Positions 1 through 10,677 of a DNA stretch of 64,000 bases are shown here, piece after piece. Source of the DNA: Paulownia fortunei. Its lineage: Eukaryota; Streptophyta; Magnoliopsida; Lamiales; Paulowniaceae. The stretch is from the NCBI GenBank assembly GCA_019321725.1, contig CM033121.1, positions 5,208,001 to 5,272,000 on the forward strand. The letters are read 5' to 3'. The notes beneath the pieces are model-generated. The model worked only from the letters and a program-made list of their open reading frames with translations. It had not been told where the DNA came from and searched no databases. Both the position numbers and the translations under genes were made by a program. Every line of letters begins with the position of its first letter. The first letter of the stretch is position 1.

Positions 1-960
1 ATTCTTCGTTATTTTGCCATCTTTAGGGCATTTCCCATGTGATTTTCAACAATTCAAAAGTTTCAAATGGTGAAGAAATCAGATTTTTTTTAGAGAAAGA
101 GAGAGAGAGAGAGAGAGAAGAGAAAACAAGCCAAGAAAGAAGAAGAGAAGAGAATTCTTCCAAGATTTGAGAAGAAGACATCTACAAGGGAAGAAACTCA
201 TTATCTTTCAAGTTTTATTTCATGTTCCTCATTTTCTTATGTTCATGGATATTGTTAAATTATCTTTCATTTTTATCATCATGAACTAATTTTCTTTTTT
301 AGGGTTGTGATTTAATCTAATTATGATGTGTTGAATATTTTTATCAATTCAATTCTCAATTTATCTTCAAGTTGAGTTTTCTACATTGTTCTTAATGCTT
401 TAAATTATTTGGCCACTAATTGAATGATTTGCTAATCATATTGACCCGGGAGGTGATATATGTGTCTAGTTCTATGTGTAGAGAATCATAAATTGCATGT
501 GAGATAGGAATATATTTAAATGGTTTGTGTAGTCTTGTTGGAGATCCATACAACTAAATGAATTATTAATTGTTGTAATTCACATAAGAATATAGTGAGC
601 TAGCAATTGATGGTATTTTCATTAGACCTTGGGAGAGGTTAGTGGATAATTTAGGGATTCTTGACTATCACTTGAGAATTAAATTGAGATTGATGAGATG
701 AATTATTCATTCGAATTAATTATGGTGAAATCATAATCCTAGACTTTTAAGTTTTTGAATTTCATCATTAGTTAATTTTGATCACTAGTTACTTTAGATA
801 CATTTAGTTTATAATCATAAAAACTCATTTTTGTTTATTCAAATAAAATTAGAGTTAACATAATTTCGGTACTTAATAATTCAACAATTCTCATGGGAAC
901 GATAATTTATTCATCACTTTATTACTTGTATACAATAACGTGCACTTGCATTTACGAAAT
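1..960 (+). repeat. Probable end portion of an old LTR retrotransposon LTR
   Basis: This stretch has no coding signal. It opens with a GA microsatellite (about 92-118) and purine-rich sequence. It ends (about 885-950) with a 'catgggaacgat' block followed by 'acttgtatacaataacgtgcacttgc', which resembles the conserved 3' ends of many plant Ty3-gypsy LTRs as I remember them. No second LTR, primer-binding site or coding region is visible, so it is either a solo LTR cut by the window edge or a decayed remnant. The family assignment is inference. Confidence 0.35.
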
Positions 961-1120
961 TTCACAACAAAAATCGCCAAACCGCTTAAAATGCACATTC
1001 GTTTTATTTGACAAAACCGCAATTTGAAATTATTTTTCAACAAAACCGCATATGGCAATTCGGTTTGAAATAAGTGAAAAAAATTGCTAAACCACAAAAT
1101 CGCACCATGATCATCCCTAC
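945..1120. repeat. Remnant of an 'AACCGC'-rich TIR element
   Basis: Several 'aaaccgc' or 'aaaaccgc' blocks occur within 175 bases, and the stretch ends in 'cgcaccatgatcatcccta'. That resembles the terminal inverted repeat of common plant hAT-like non-autonomous elements. The matching opposite terminus is not clear. A similar block of CGGTTT/AACCGC words is at about 28085-28185. Confidence 0.35.
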
Positions 1121-2208
1121 TATTTTCGTATCTAAAATTTACGGTGACACAGACATTAATTTTGATGTGGATCAAATCATAGTAAGTCAAAAATAAACTA
1201 GCCCAATCTTAAAAACTCAACATAATCTGAAAGGCCCAGCCCAATACTATGTATGCCCAATTTTAAGAGAGAGCCAGTAGCAACAACACATAAGGCCAAA
1301 AAAAAAAAAAAAAAAAACAGAAAAATTGACTGATTTTTTTTTTTCTTTTCAAATGCCCAAAAGACGATAAGAATTGTGAAATAGAAATAGGACATTTTTA
1401 GATATATATAAATTAAACAAAATGAAAAAGGAATTGGTAACATGCAATTTATATTTGTTATTAGTCAAATGGCCATGAATGTGATAGAGAATGGATGCTA
1501 CTCATGCTCCTCTCTCTAAAATGATAGAATTAATAATTTTAGATAAGACTTAAAAAAATGTCTACATTTTATTTTTAAAATATTATTTCTAAGAAATATT
1601 ATTAAGAGTTATTAATGTTACATTATTAATTTAATTGAAAAGGTGATTTTAACGGAAAAAAAAATTATTTGAAAAAATAGAGTAAAAAATTTCAGAAGAT
1701 TCCAACGCTTTAGGTAGATAGAATTTTGATTTTAGAGGCTAATTCTAATATTAATTTTATATTAAATATGAAGGTTTAGCCACTATTCTAATTCTTCTTC
1801 TTTTTTTTCTTGTTATTAAGAGTGTTTAGCTAAATTTCTTTAAAATATGTTATAACTTCCTAGGTATTTTTAAAATAACTAGGTATTTTTAAATTTTTTA
1901 AAATACTAAATTTTATTTTAAAAATAAGTTCTTTAAGTTTTTGGATAAAATAAAATCATGAAACTTATTATATGTTAGTAATATTTATATCATAATTGAA
2001 ATAATTATAATTGAAAGAATTTATTAAAATCGTAAAAATAAGTAATAACAAGCTATAAGGGATAACGGATGATTAAATCCCATTTTTGCATTACTCAAAT
2101 TGTAACCACATTAGTAACTATATTTTTAATTTATAATAGTAATATAAATCTACAGAAGGCAATAGTATTAAATTAATAAAACATTGAAAATAAAAACCGA
2201 CACAAATT
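1120..2208. other. Intergenic AT-rich sequence upstream of the F-box gene
   Basis: No open reading frame with family resemblance is visible. The stretch holds poly(A) and poly(T) tracts (about 1299-1317 and 1336-1345). The last few hundred bases presumably include the promoter of the gene starting at 2381, but I cannot single out a convincing TATA box. Base composition switches sharply to GC-rich at about 2265, consistent with a 5' UTR with CCG repeats. Confidence 0.5.
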
Positions 2209-2380
2209 TTGGGGCATTTTGTCGGGTCCTGTTGCAACATATCATTGTGTGGTCCGTTCCATTTTGACGTGAGCGCCCGCGAACCAACACCCCCTCCCCA
2301 ACCCCGGCACCTCCACGGCTCCACCAACGTGGAGTACTGGATAACTCCGCCGCCGCCGTCACAACCAGCAAAACTTCCCA

Positions 2381-5300
2381 ATGAAGCAAAAATCATGGCC
2401 GTGCAAATCAGACAGCCCTCACTTTGCGGTCCTCCCCTTTATCAAGAAACACAATAATTCCCCTACTTCCACAAAACCCTCGAAAACCCGCTTCTCATAT
2501 TTCAATTCCTCCCCAAAAGACCCATCCTCTTCATCTTCCTCGTCAAGCCGCGATTTTTCCGCCCTCCCGTACGACGTGTTAGGAGAATCGCGGCGCCATT
2601 CACGCTGCCGAACCTGAGGGCAGCTTCACTCGTGTGCAGAGCGTGGAGGGATGCGCTCAAACCCTTGCGTGAGGCGATGGTTTTCTTGAAGTGGGGAAAG
2701 AGTTTCAAGCATGGGCGTGGAGGAGTGAAGGCTAATTTGAGTAAGGCTTTGGATTCTTTCTTGAAGGGGGCGGCGCGTGGGTCCACGCTCGCGATGGTGG
2801 ATGCGGGTTTGATTTATTGGGAAATGGGGCAAAAAGAAGAGGCTATTGTTTGGTACATGAGAGCGGCTGAGCTTGGTGATCCTGCTGGACAGTGTAATTT
2901 GGCTATTTCGTTTTTGCAAGGTACATTATTGTTTGTTTAATTACCTGTTTTCTAGTTTTTAATTTGTGATCTCTTTATTACTTAACTGAATATTTTCTTT
3001 TATTTAATGTGGTTAGTTTTGAGTTAGAGTTAGAGTTGTTGATTTGTGAATATGATAGGATGTTAATTTAGTATACTCATGAATTGCGAATTAGCTCCAT
3101 ATTGGTAGTTTTTTGCTACTCTCTGGAAGGTGGTCAGCATATTGATGTCTGTTTGAAGAAATGGGATTTAAGTGAATGGGAGATCATTTTTTTAGCTTTG
3201 GTTTGTTTTTCTTTTGTTTGCTTTTCGATGCCAGTGTATGACATATGCTCGGGATTAAGGTTTAGGATTGTGAAATTGATGATTGAGTAAGAAGAAATCT
3301 TGATCATGCATTTGCGGGATAGTAGTGTGTTCTGGTTTGTGTGTATATGCTCGCATTTGTTTACCATCGATGAGGTAGTAACTTCTTGTGTGCCTCGTGT
3401 ACTCTGTCTGAAAATTAAGAATGGCCATAGAAAGTGAGTGTGTTCTTTTCCTTTTTGAATGAAAAGATTCATTCGGGAGTTTGTGGAAATCAACTTGTGA
3501 AAAAAAATAATGTGCAAAGTAGGTGAATCAGCTCCAGAGTGTTAAAATGATTTGTCTTGCTTGATTTCTCTTGAATTTTAATTTTAACCGTTGGCATGAT
3601 GAGATTCTTCACCTAGTTCACTTCGTCTAGTCAGTTGGTAATGCCATGTGAGGAAGTGATCTGTTTCTTGTGCTCATCATGTTGGGCATTATAAACACTC
3701 CTCCCAACCTAATCGTCTAACTTTCAACTTTTAGCAATAACCGGCATTTTGAAGATAATTGATCACATTCATAATTATTCAAATATTCAAACATTATAAT
3801 CCTTTTGAACTGAAGGGTTACATATGGATATGTTGTCTGCCACCTTTTCCATTCGTATTGTCCCTTTATGAGATAGATTTTCAAAAGTGGCTTAGTTGAC
3901 CTGTAAACTGACAATTTAAACTAGTTAAAACTATTTGTCAGGAGAATTAGAGTAGTCTTCTATCCGGATAAATGGAGTTTGGTAGTGATTGGCAGTTGTA
4001 TTAGCATGAGATCCAGTTGTCACTACTTCAAGTAAAAAACAATTTGGTACATGAACTTTTTTTACATTGTCATATTGATACATGGAATACTTTGAAATGG
4101 CTCAATTAGTACGTTATTCCTTGAATTTGGTTAGTTTTTCTTTCAAAGACTATTTTACCCCTTATATCAATTTGGAAAAAATAATTTTGGCCCTCATTGA
4201 GCAAATTGGAAAAGAAACTAAGAGAAAATTTTAGCTGTTTTCAACCAATAATCTAGCCCCTTTTTTAACATTTTAATGATACAAAATTATCTAAAATTTA
4301 TGTATTGTTACTTTTGATGTAGTAGAGTAATAATAATGACTTACTTTGTATTAAATAACTCGTATCATATTCGAAGTGTTCATAAAAGCATTACACACAC
4401 AAATATGTATATATATATATATATATAGATATGCTGTATTAGGCAATTGTACTGTGCGATTCTACTGAATTTCTCTCTATATTTTTTCTGATAACTTCTC
4501 AATACGATTTTTACACGATTACTTGGAGTATGATAATATTCTTATAACTTTTATAAGAAAGAAAATAAATTTTAATCCCAAAAGTTTTTCCCAAAAAATT
4601 GCCATTTAAGATGCACTTTTTATATTTTCTTTTCTTCTTATCTGTACCCAATTTGTTTCTAACTTGCAAAAAGAATAATACAAACCAAACGTAAAAACTA
4701 TAAGAACGAAAAAAGTATAAATTACACCATAGATATAACATTCCAAAATAAGGTACCTATTTTTAGTATAAAGTATATAGGAGCATTCATTATTGTTTAG
4801 ATTATAAAGTCAAGGAACTTGCAATAAAAAAATAAGTTACTTTGTCTACACAAATTAATGACTCCACTAAAAAGAAAATATATTGAATTTGGATTTTATA
4901 AATTAAACTTTTAATATTGAGCCACAAACAAAGTGTATTTAAACTTGAATGATACTGTAGTTGGTAATTTATTACTGTCACATACTAATTTCCTAAATTT
5001 TACTAGATTCTCATATAAGTAAAACATAACATAGTTATTGAGATCAATTGAAATGGTATTAGGAAAAATTGTCCAAAAGAAGACATGGAGTATTTTTTAT
5101 CATTTAGAGGAAATTGGTTAATATTACTACTAGGACACATGTCTAAATTTCTCGGTTCACATATGTAGTGTTTTTGTATTCTGTTTAAAATATGTATTTC
5201 TTGTTGACTTGCCATTTCTACCAAAAATTGGTGGAGACTTGGTCAACATATATTAATTGAGCCATTTCCAAAACCTCATGTGTCACTAAGACAATTAAAA

Positions 5301-6494
5301 GAAAGCTCATGTATCAAATGGATTTTACTCCTCCTTTAATCATGTCTTGATGGTTATGTATATGTTGCAGCTGATCCTCCAAATACCAAAGAGGCAATTG
5401 AGTGGCTATACAAGGCTTCCATTGCTGGCCATGTTCGTGCTCAGTACCAACTTGCGCTTTGTTTACATCAAGGTCGAGGGGTGGAACAAAGTCTACAAGA
5501 AGCGGTATGATGTTGCTCAGCTATCCTACCTCAGTTCTGATCTCTGTGTACAGTGTTTTGGCCTTTGAAGTGTAGGCTGCTAGTTTATATGTGACTGTTC
5601 TTTTCTCTAGACTATGGAGAGCCTAAGCTCTCTCTTCTAAAATTTATCTATTTAGGTAACTTGTTTTGTTTCTGGATTGCGACATGAAGTTTCTATGTTA
5701 TTTAGAAATGGTTTCTAGCTAAGTATTCGTATAGTGTTTTTCACCTGATCATGGCGTAAGTAATAGTTAAATGGCTGTAGTACATGACTAGAATCCACGG
5801 TCACTCACTTTTAATTAAGAGAAAAAGGGTGCTCGTTGTTTTTATTAGGATAAAAAATTTCTTGTATTTATTCCCTGAGGATTTTCCTTCTCATGGATTT
5901 CTAATTTTGATAGGCTCGCTGGTATTTGAGAGCGGCAGAGGGGGGATATGTGCGTGCTATGTATAATACGTCACTATGCTATTCACTGGGTGAAGGTCTG
6001 TGGCAGTCTCATGCATTAGCAAGAAAATGGATGAAGAGGGCGGCCGATCGTGGTCATAGCAAAGCTCAGTTTGAGCATGGATTGGCCCTCTTTTCGGTAC
6101 GTAGTACAAGCATCCTCTGGGTTCTGTGATGAGATTACTTTTATAAGGTGGTTAGATGCTCATAAGTCTGCTGATTTGTGGAATACAACTGTTTTCTTGA
6201 TAATAAAGGATTGGTTTTCATATTGTTAGCAAAGCAGCATGATGCACAACATATTAATTCAAATCCTTTCAGATTCAAGGAATGGTGTGAGAAACTGATT
6301 TGAATCTGATGCTATTACTTGGATAGGAAGGGGACATGATGAAGGCTGTGGTGTACCTGGAGCTGGCCACCAGGGCTGGTGAAACGGCTGCCACACATGT
6401 AAAGAATGTTATATTTCAGCAACTGTCAGCAACTTCTCGTGATAGAGCAATGCTTCTTGCTGACAATTGGCGAGCTTTGCCTTCCTCTCGCTGA
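2381..6494 (+). CDS. F-box protein with SEL1-like repeats (At1g70590 type), frameshifted in the F-box
   Basis: Predicted substrate-recruiting subunit of an SCF E3 ubiquitin ligase: an F-box followed by TPR-like SEL1 repeats. Exons are 2381-2920, 5371-5504, 5914-6096 and 6327-6494, all with GT..AG introns and agreeing phases. The start ATG is chosen because MKQKSWPCKSD.. matches the Arabidopsis homologue's N-terminus as I recall it. A serine-rich linker (about residues 48-57) precedes the F-box (ALPYDVL, then IAAPFTLPNLRAASLVCRAW). SEL1 repeats follow, e.g. ALDSFLKGAARGSTLAMVDAGL, KEAIEWLYKASIAGHVRAQY, ARWYLRAAEGGYVRAMYNTS and ARKWMKRAADRGHSKAQFEHG, ending NWRALPSSR-stop. The coding length would be about 341 codons, near the family's usual ~350. 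Oddity: the reading frame changes by one base at about 2577-2583, between LPYDVL and RRIAAPF, so the literal translation stops at 2615-2617. This is a true loss-of-function allele, a later start, or a sequence error. Family identity is sure; functionality is open. Confidence 0.88.
4043..5319. mobile_element. TIR transposon or MITE in intron 1 of the F-box gene
   Basis: The left end (about 4043-4112) reads 'tttggtacatgaac..' through 'gaaatggctcaattag'. The reverse complement of the right end (about 5250-5319) reads 'tttgatacatgagc..' through 'gaaatggctcaattaa'. This gives terminal inverted repeats of about 70 bases at roughly three-quarters identity by eye. The interior is AT-rich with a (TA)n run at about 4405-4427 and has no recognisable transposase, so the element is non-autonomous. 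I could not define a target-site duplication. It lies wholly within the 2.45 kb first intron. Confidence 0.65.
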
Positions 6495-6813
6495 CTTGAT
6501 GTTTTTAACCCTTTTTTATTTCTCTTTTGTATCAGCTGATGTTTTGCCATTTAGTTTCTCTCTGTGATATGAACCAGATATATGTAACACTGCTTTGATT
6601 TTCTCGTTTCATGGAGTTCTGTATTCTCAAAATTAAAGATGTAATTATGATGACTTGCATCCACCAATATTGTCTAATGTAATGCTGATTGTCCTAAAGT
6701 AGCTATTTCTGAACTGAAATGTTTGCAATATAATTAGCAGCAATGTTGTTTTGCTATCCCTGTTTACCTATTCTTTTAAAGTTGTTTCAGGTATGAAAAT
6801 CGAATGTACTGTG
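6495..6813 (+). other. 3' flank of the F-box gene up to the retrotransposon
   Basis: T-rich sequence after the TGA at 6492-6494 is consistent with a 3' UTR and polyadenylation region. I see no canonical AATAAA. The copia LTR begins at 6814, about 320 bases past the stop codon, so the insertion may lie close to or within the gene's transcript end. Confidence 0.5.
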
Positions 6814-9043
6814 TGTTAGAGTAGGATGCCCAACGCCCCAATTAGATTGGGTGTATTATACTCTTTTGCTTTTGTAAAGACAATCTTATTGGGAATCATA
6901 TTAATAAAATGGTATTTTCTTTATCTTATGTCTTGCATTTTTTATTTCTGCACATTAGATAAAGTCCTTAGATCAAATTTAGCTACGGGGCATGGTCGCG
7001 CATATGATGGCGATCATGGAACATGCCTCTAAGGCTTTGGTTTTAAATAAGTTCCGAGTCGAGAGTTTTTTGAGATGGGATATCAAATAGCTCAGTAAGA
7101 CTCGTACATATAATGCATGCTCGTGAGACGAGGATGTCACATTCCATTGGCATTAGCGTAGAGACGTAAGTGCATATATGTGGGTGCTTGTTAGGGAACA
7201 AGTGCACCGAATATGGCCCGCAAGAAATTCTTAGTTGGAGGCTTTGCCCGTCGAAATAAGAATTTCTGTGTTGCGATAGTACACACTAGTCCTTAGACTT
7301 GAGGCACGATGGTAGCCTTGTGTGCATCCTACAGCACTTTGATATATCTTCTGATTGCTTGACAATCACAAAGGGGGTATGTTGGGTGTTGCACTGGTGT
7401 GCATGGAGGTTTGTCAGTGGCCAACATAGAATTCGACACTTGTTTTTTTTTTAAACAAGGGAATCTCCTGTGTTTTCATAGTTCGTGATTCAAAGACCTT
7501 GGCAAAGCAGAATGAATTATGATTCATCAAGAATCATTGGAACTTGAAATGGGATCACAGCAATTGAATCATTTAGGGTTTCGACTTATAATCCATGCCT
7601 TAGATTCAATCAGGAGATTAGCTGTCGAAAGGACCGTACGTGTATGGTACTCGCAACTGAAATAGGTTTACTCGCTATTTCACCTAAGACTAGTTTGCCA
7701 TGATTACTTGCTAGGTGTTTTCATGGATAGTGAGGTTCTTGAAATTAAGGAGTTGATTCCAAGCGGATTAATTAATTGGATTAATTAATTGAAATAATTG
7801 TTATTCATAAGTTGCAAATGTTGCAAACCCACTACTAGCTTAGTAGTGAACCTAAGAGGGTCACACATCTTTATGAAAAGTAACATTTTTAATTTTAGAT
7901 TTTATCCAATGGTTGGAAATTAATTAATTAATACTGATCAATTAATTAATTAAGGGTTCTATTTAATTTAATAGTTAAATTAAATTATTCAATTAAGTAA
8001 TTGGATTATTTAATTGGACCTAATTTGATTAGCAAGCCCAATTGGAGTAAATTAAATTAATCAATTGGATTGATTAAATTGGGATTGAATCAATTGAATT
8101 GATTTGGGGATTTTTGAGTCCAAGCCCAAAATAAATGTGGATCACTTAAGAAGCCCACTAAAGTATGAAGAGAATAAATTAAATAAATATGATTTATTTA
8201 ATTAACATATTTATAGATAAATAAATAGTGACCAATTTTATAGGATAAAATAGGCCACTAAGATTTAATTTATGTATAAATATAATTATAGTATATATAT
8301 ATGATATATATATCTATCTTGATATTATTTGAAGAGTTCAAATTAATATCAACAATGTATGTAGACAGTTTTGATGATTAATGTAGTCTCAAATTAGTCC
8401 ACATACAATAGAAGAGTGAAAAAAAGAAGAGTTCTTGAAAGATTTGGAATCCTTCCAAGATAAGGTTTTGAAGTAGTTCAAAATAGAAAAACTTTCCAAG
8501 AGTTGGAAAAGGATTAAAATTTTCAACCCTATATATATGAGGGATGAAAATTACATAATTCAATTCAAAAAATTGAGCAAAAATATTTTGTTTAAAGTCT
8601 TCTATTTTTACTCTTCAAGAAAAAAGAAAAGAAAAAAAAGAAAATCAGTTTCTTGTTATTTTCTTCATATTATTGTTTCAAGAACATAAAGAATCAATCT
8701 TTATTGTTCTTGAAAATATACTCCGGTTCTAGATTAGTAAACAATTAAAAGGATACTAGCGAATCCTTTTGATTGGTGTTGCTTTCCGTATCGTGGACCT
8801 GATAGAGGGGAGACACTTGGATCCCTGCGAGTTCTGATAGTCCAGAATAAGCAATTGATTGCTTCATTCCCTACAACAACCGGAGTGCACGAAAGGTATA
8901 ATCCGATTTTATATTTTTATATATATTCACTTGAATAAGCGCGATCGTTAAAATCACTTTCGAATCAAAGGGGTTAAATTTATGTTTGATAAAAATTTTA
9001 ATTTTCCGCTGCGTATACCCCTGCGATTATAGCGAACCCAACA
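6814..9043 (+). repeat. 5' LTR of the copia element
   Basis: It begins TGTTAGAGTAGGATG and ends CGAACCCAACA, directly before the primer-binding site, so it has the standard TG..CA ends. It is 2230 bases long, which is large for Ty1-copia. Bases 6814-8322 align with the 3' LTR copy. Bases 8323-9043 have no counterpart there. Several TTAATTAATT-rich blocks (about 7760-8060) lie in the first part. Confidence 0.93.
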
Positions 9044-9044
9044 G

Positions 9045-9056
9045 TGGTATCAGAGC
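9045..9056 (+). other. Primer-binding site (initiator tRNA-Met)
   Basis: TGGTATCAGAGC lies two bases after the LTR end. It is complementary to the 3' end of plant initiator tRNA-Met, the usual primer for Ty1-copia reverse transcription. Confidence 0.93.
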
Positions 9057-9208
9057 CCTCGGTTTCGCTTATTTAGTGAATTTCGGATTTTTGAATATAT
9101 GTTTTTAAATTGTTTAAATTCATGTTAATTATGTAAAATTTGATTTTGCATATTTTAGAAATTTTTAATTGGAATATTTTAATTGCTTATTTAAACTGTT
9201 TAAATATG

Positions 9209-9440
9209 AAAAAAAAAAAAAAAAAAAAAATTCGCCGGCGTCGGGTGTCAGACACCCGACGGCTGCGCGGGCAGGCACCCGGCAGCGGGTGCCGGCGCGC
9301 CACGGGCGCCCGACAGCTGGGCGCCCGTCGCCCGACAACGGGCGCTGGGCGCCCGGCTGCGCGCCCGACGGGCAGCAGTGGTGCTGCTCGTCGTGTCGTT
9401 CCGGGTCCGTTTTTATTTTTATTTTTATTTTTATTTTCTG
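9209..9440 (+). repeat. Poly(A), GC-rich hairpin-forming block and (TTTTTA)n in the retroelement leader
   Basis: A 22-base A run (9209-9230) is followed by about 175 bases of very GC-rich sequence (about 9233-9408) and then about five TTTTTA units. The GC block opens with a perfect inverted repeat, CGTCGGGTGTC (9239-9249) and GACACCCGACG (9251-9261), around one central base. It then repeats GGGCGCCCG/GCGCCCGAC words many times. The surrounding leader is strongly AT-rich. Two frames are open across it but match nothing I know, so I do not call a gene. Confidence 0.8.
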
Positions 9441-10677
9441 AAATATTAAAATTAAATGTTAATTTTAATTTTTTCTGAAAAATTGTTTTTCAAAGAAAAA
9501 TTTGTTTTTAAGCAATTAAAAATTATACCAAGTTAAAAGAAAAATTGCGTTTAACAATTTGGTAAATTTACATATTTTGATAATTACATATGATGTTAAT
9601 TATGAGCATGTATGGGATGATCATGAGCCATTGAACCAATGTGATTGGTTTTATTTAATATTTTTTGGTTTTAAAATGGGGCCTGCGAGCCTCTTATTTC
9701 ATTTATGTAAATTATTTTATTTTCTGTAAAGAGAGTAGAATAGAAGGTAAGGTTTTTCTTTTTCTTTGGAAGACGAAGGAGAATAAAAAAGGAAGGCGCA
9801 TGATTGTATGGGATACAATTATGTAATAGAATAGGTTCTATTCCATTTTACCCTTAGACTGACCTTAGGTCCATTTTTGGCTCAAATGGACCGCATAGGA
9901 CTGGTTCATGATCATCCATTTATTTAAGTATGTATTAGATGCATGCTTAGGATTTTATTTAATGCTTTTATGCTTGTGGAATGATATTATCATGCATGCA
10001 TTAAATAACCAACATAATTTAAATTATGATGAGGTCTTGGATAAAATTAAACCCCACTTAATTTTTTAAAATTAAGTAAAAGAATTTTTTGAAAATTCGA
10101 TTTCAAACAAAAATGGACAAGTTAGGTAGGACCTATCGTTCCATGCCTACCATCAAAGATAGAGACATGACGATCGCTACCGCACTTGATCACTGACCAT
10201 GAGTCGTGGGGTGGTCTTGTGTTGGAAAGCTGTGATCTCTACCAAGCATAGAGATGCTCGTGGGATGGAATCATCATTATGTTGACCATGAGTCGTGGGA
10301 CATCTTGATGCTCTATCTACACGAAAGTTTGATGGGTATTGTTTGACACTTAGTACCATATGGGCTCATAAAATTGGGGTATATGAGAAGAGGTGAGGCA
10401 AAACAAACTTGAGGGTTGTATAGTGATACAATCGTCAAATAGTTGACTACCGATAAAAATATTTCATGGGCTCATAAAATTGGGGGTGTGAAATATTTCC
10501 ATTGGACCTCAAGCTCACTAGGAAATTTGATTTCCCGAAATTCCATTAGGGGTGATGGAATTCGAAGAAAATAGTGGGAGACATTTAGTATTAAAGACCT
10601 TATATTAAATGAATATGTTTTTCCCATAGTTTACTCATTTTCTGCTTCTTGCATATTTTGTAGATTATTCTACTAAA
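9441..10677 (+). other. Untranslated leader of the copia element with short direct repeats
   Basis: No coding signal is visible between the GC block and the gag ATG. Two pairs of direct repeats are clear: GACCATGAGTCGTGGG at 10195-10210 and 10284-10299, and ATGGGCTCATAAAATTGGGG at about 10360-10379 and 10466-10485. The leader totals about 1.6 kb from the PBS to gag. Confidence 0.6.

Noticed and set aside
2502..2919. Long minus-strand frames (94-97 codons) opposite exon 1 of the F-box gene
   Set aside because: They are shadows of the coding exon on the other strand. The plus-strand frame carries the family motifs.
9140..9478. Open frames of 90-112 codons across the GC-rich leader block
   Set aside because: They run from poly(A)-encoded lysines into arginine/proline-rich low complexity and then TTTTTA-encoded Phe/Ile. 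This is composition, not a gene.
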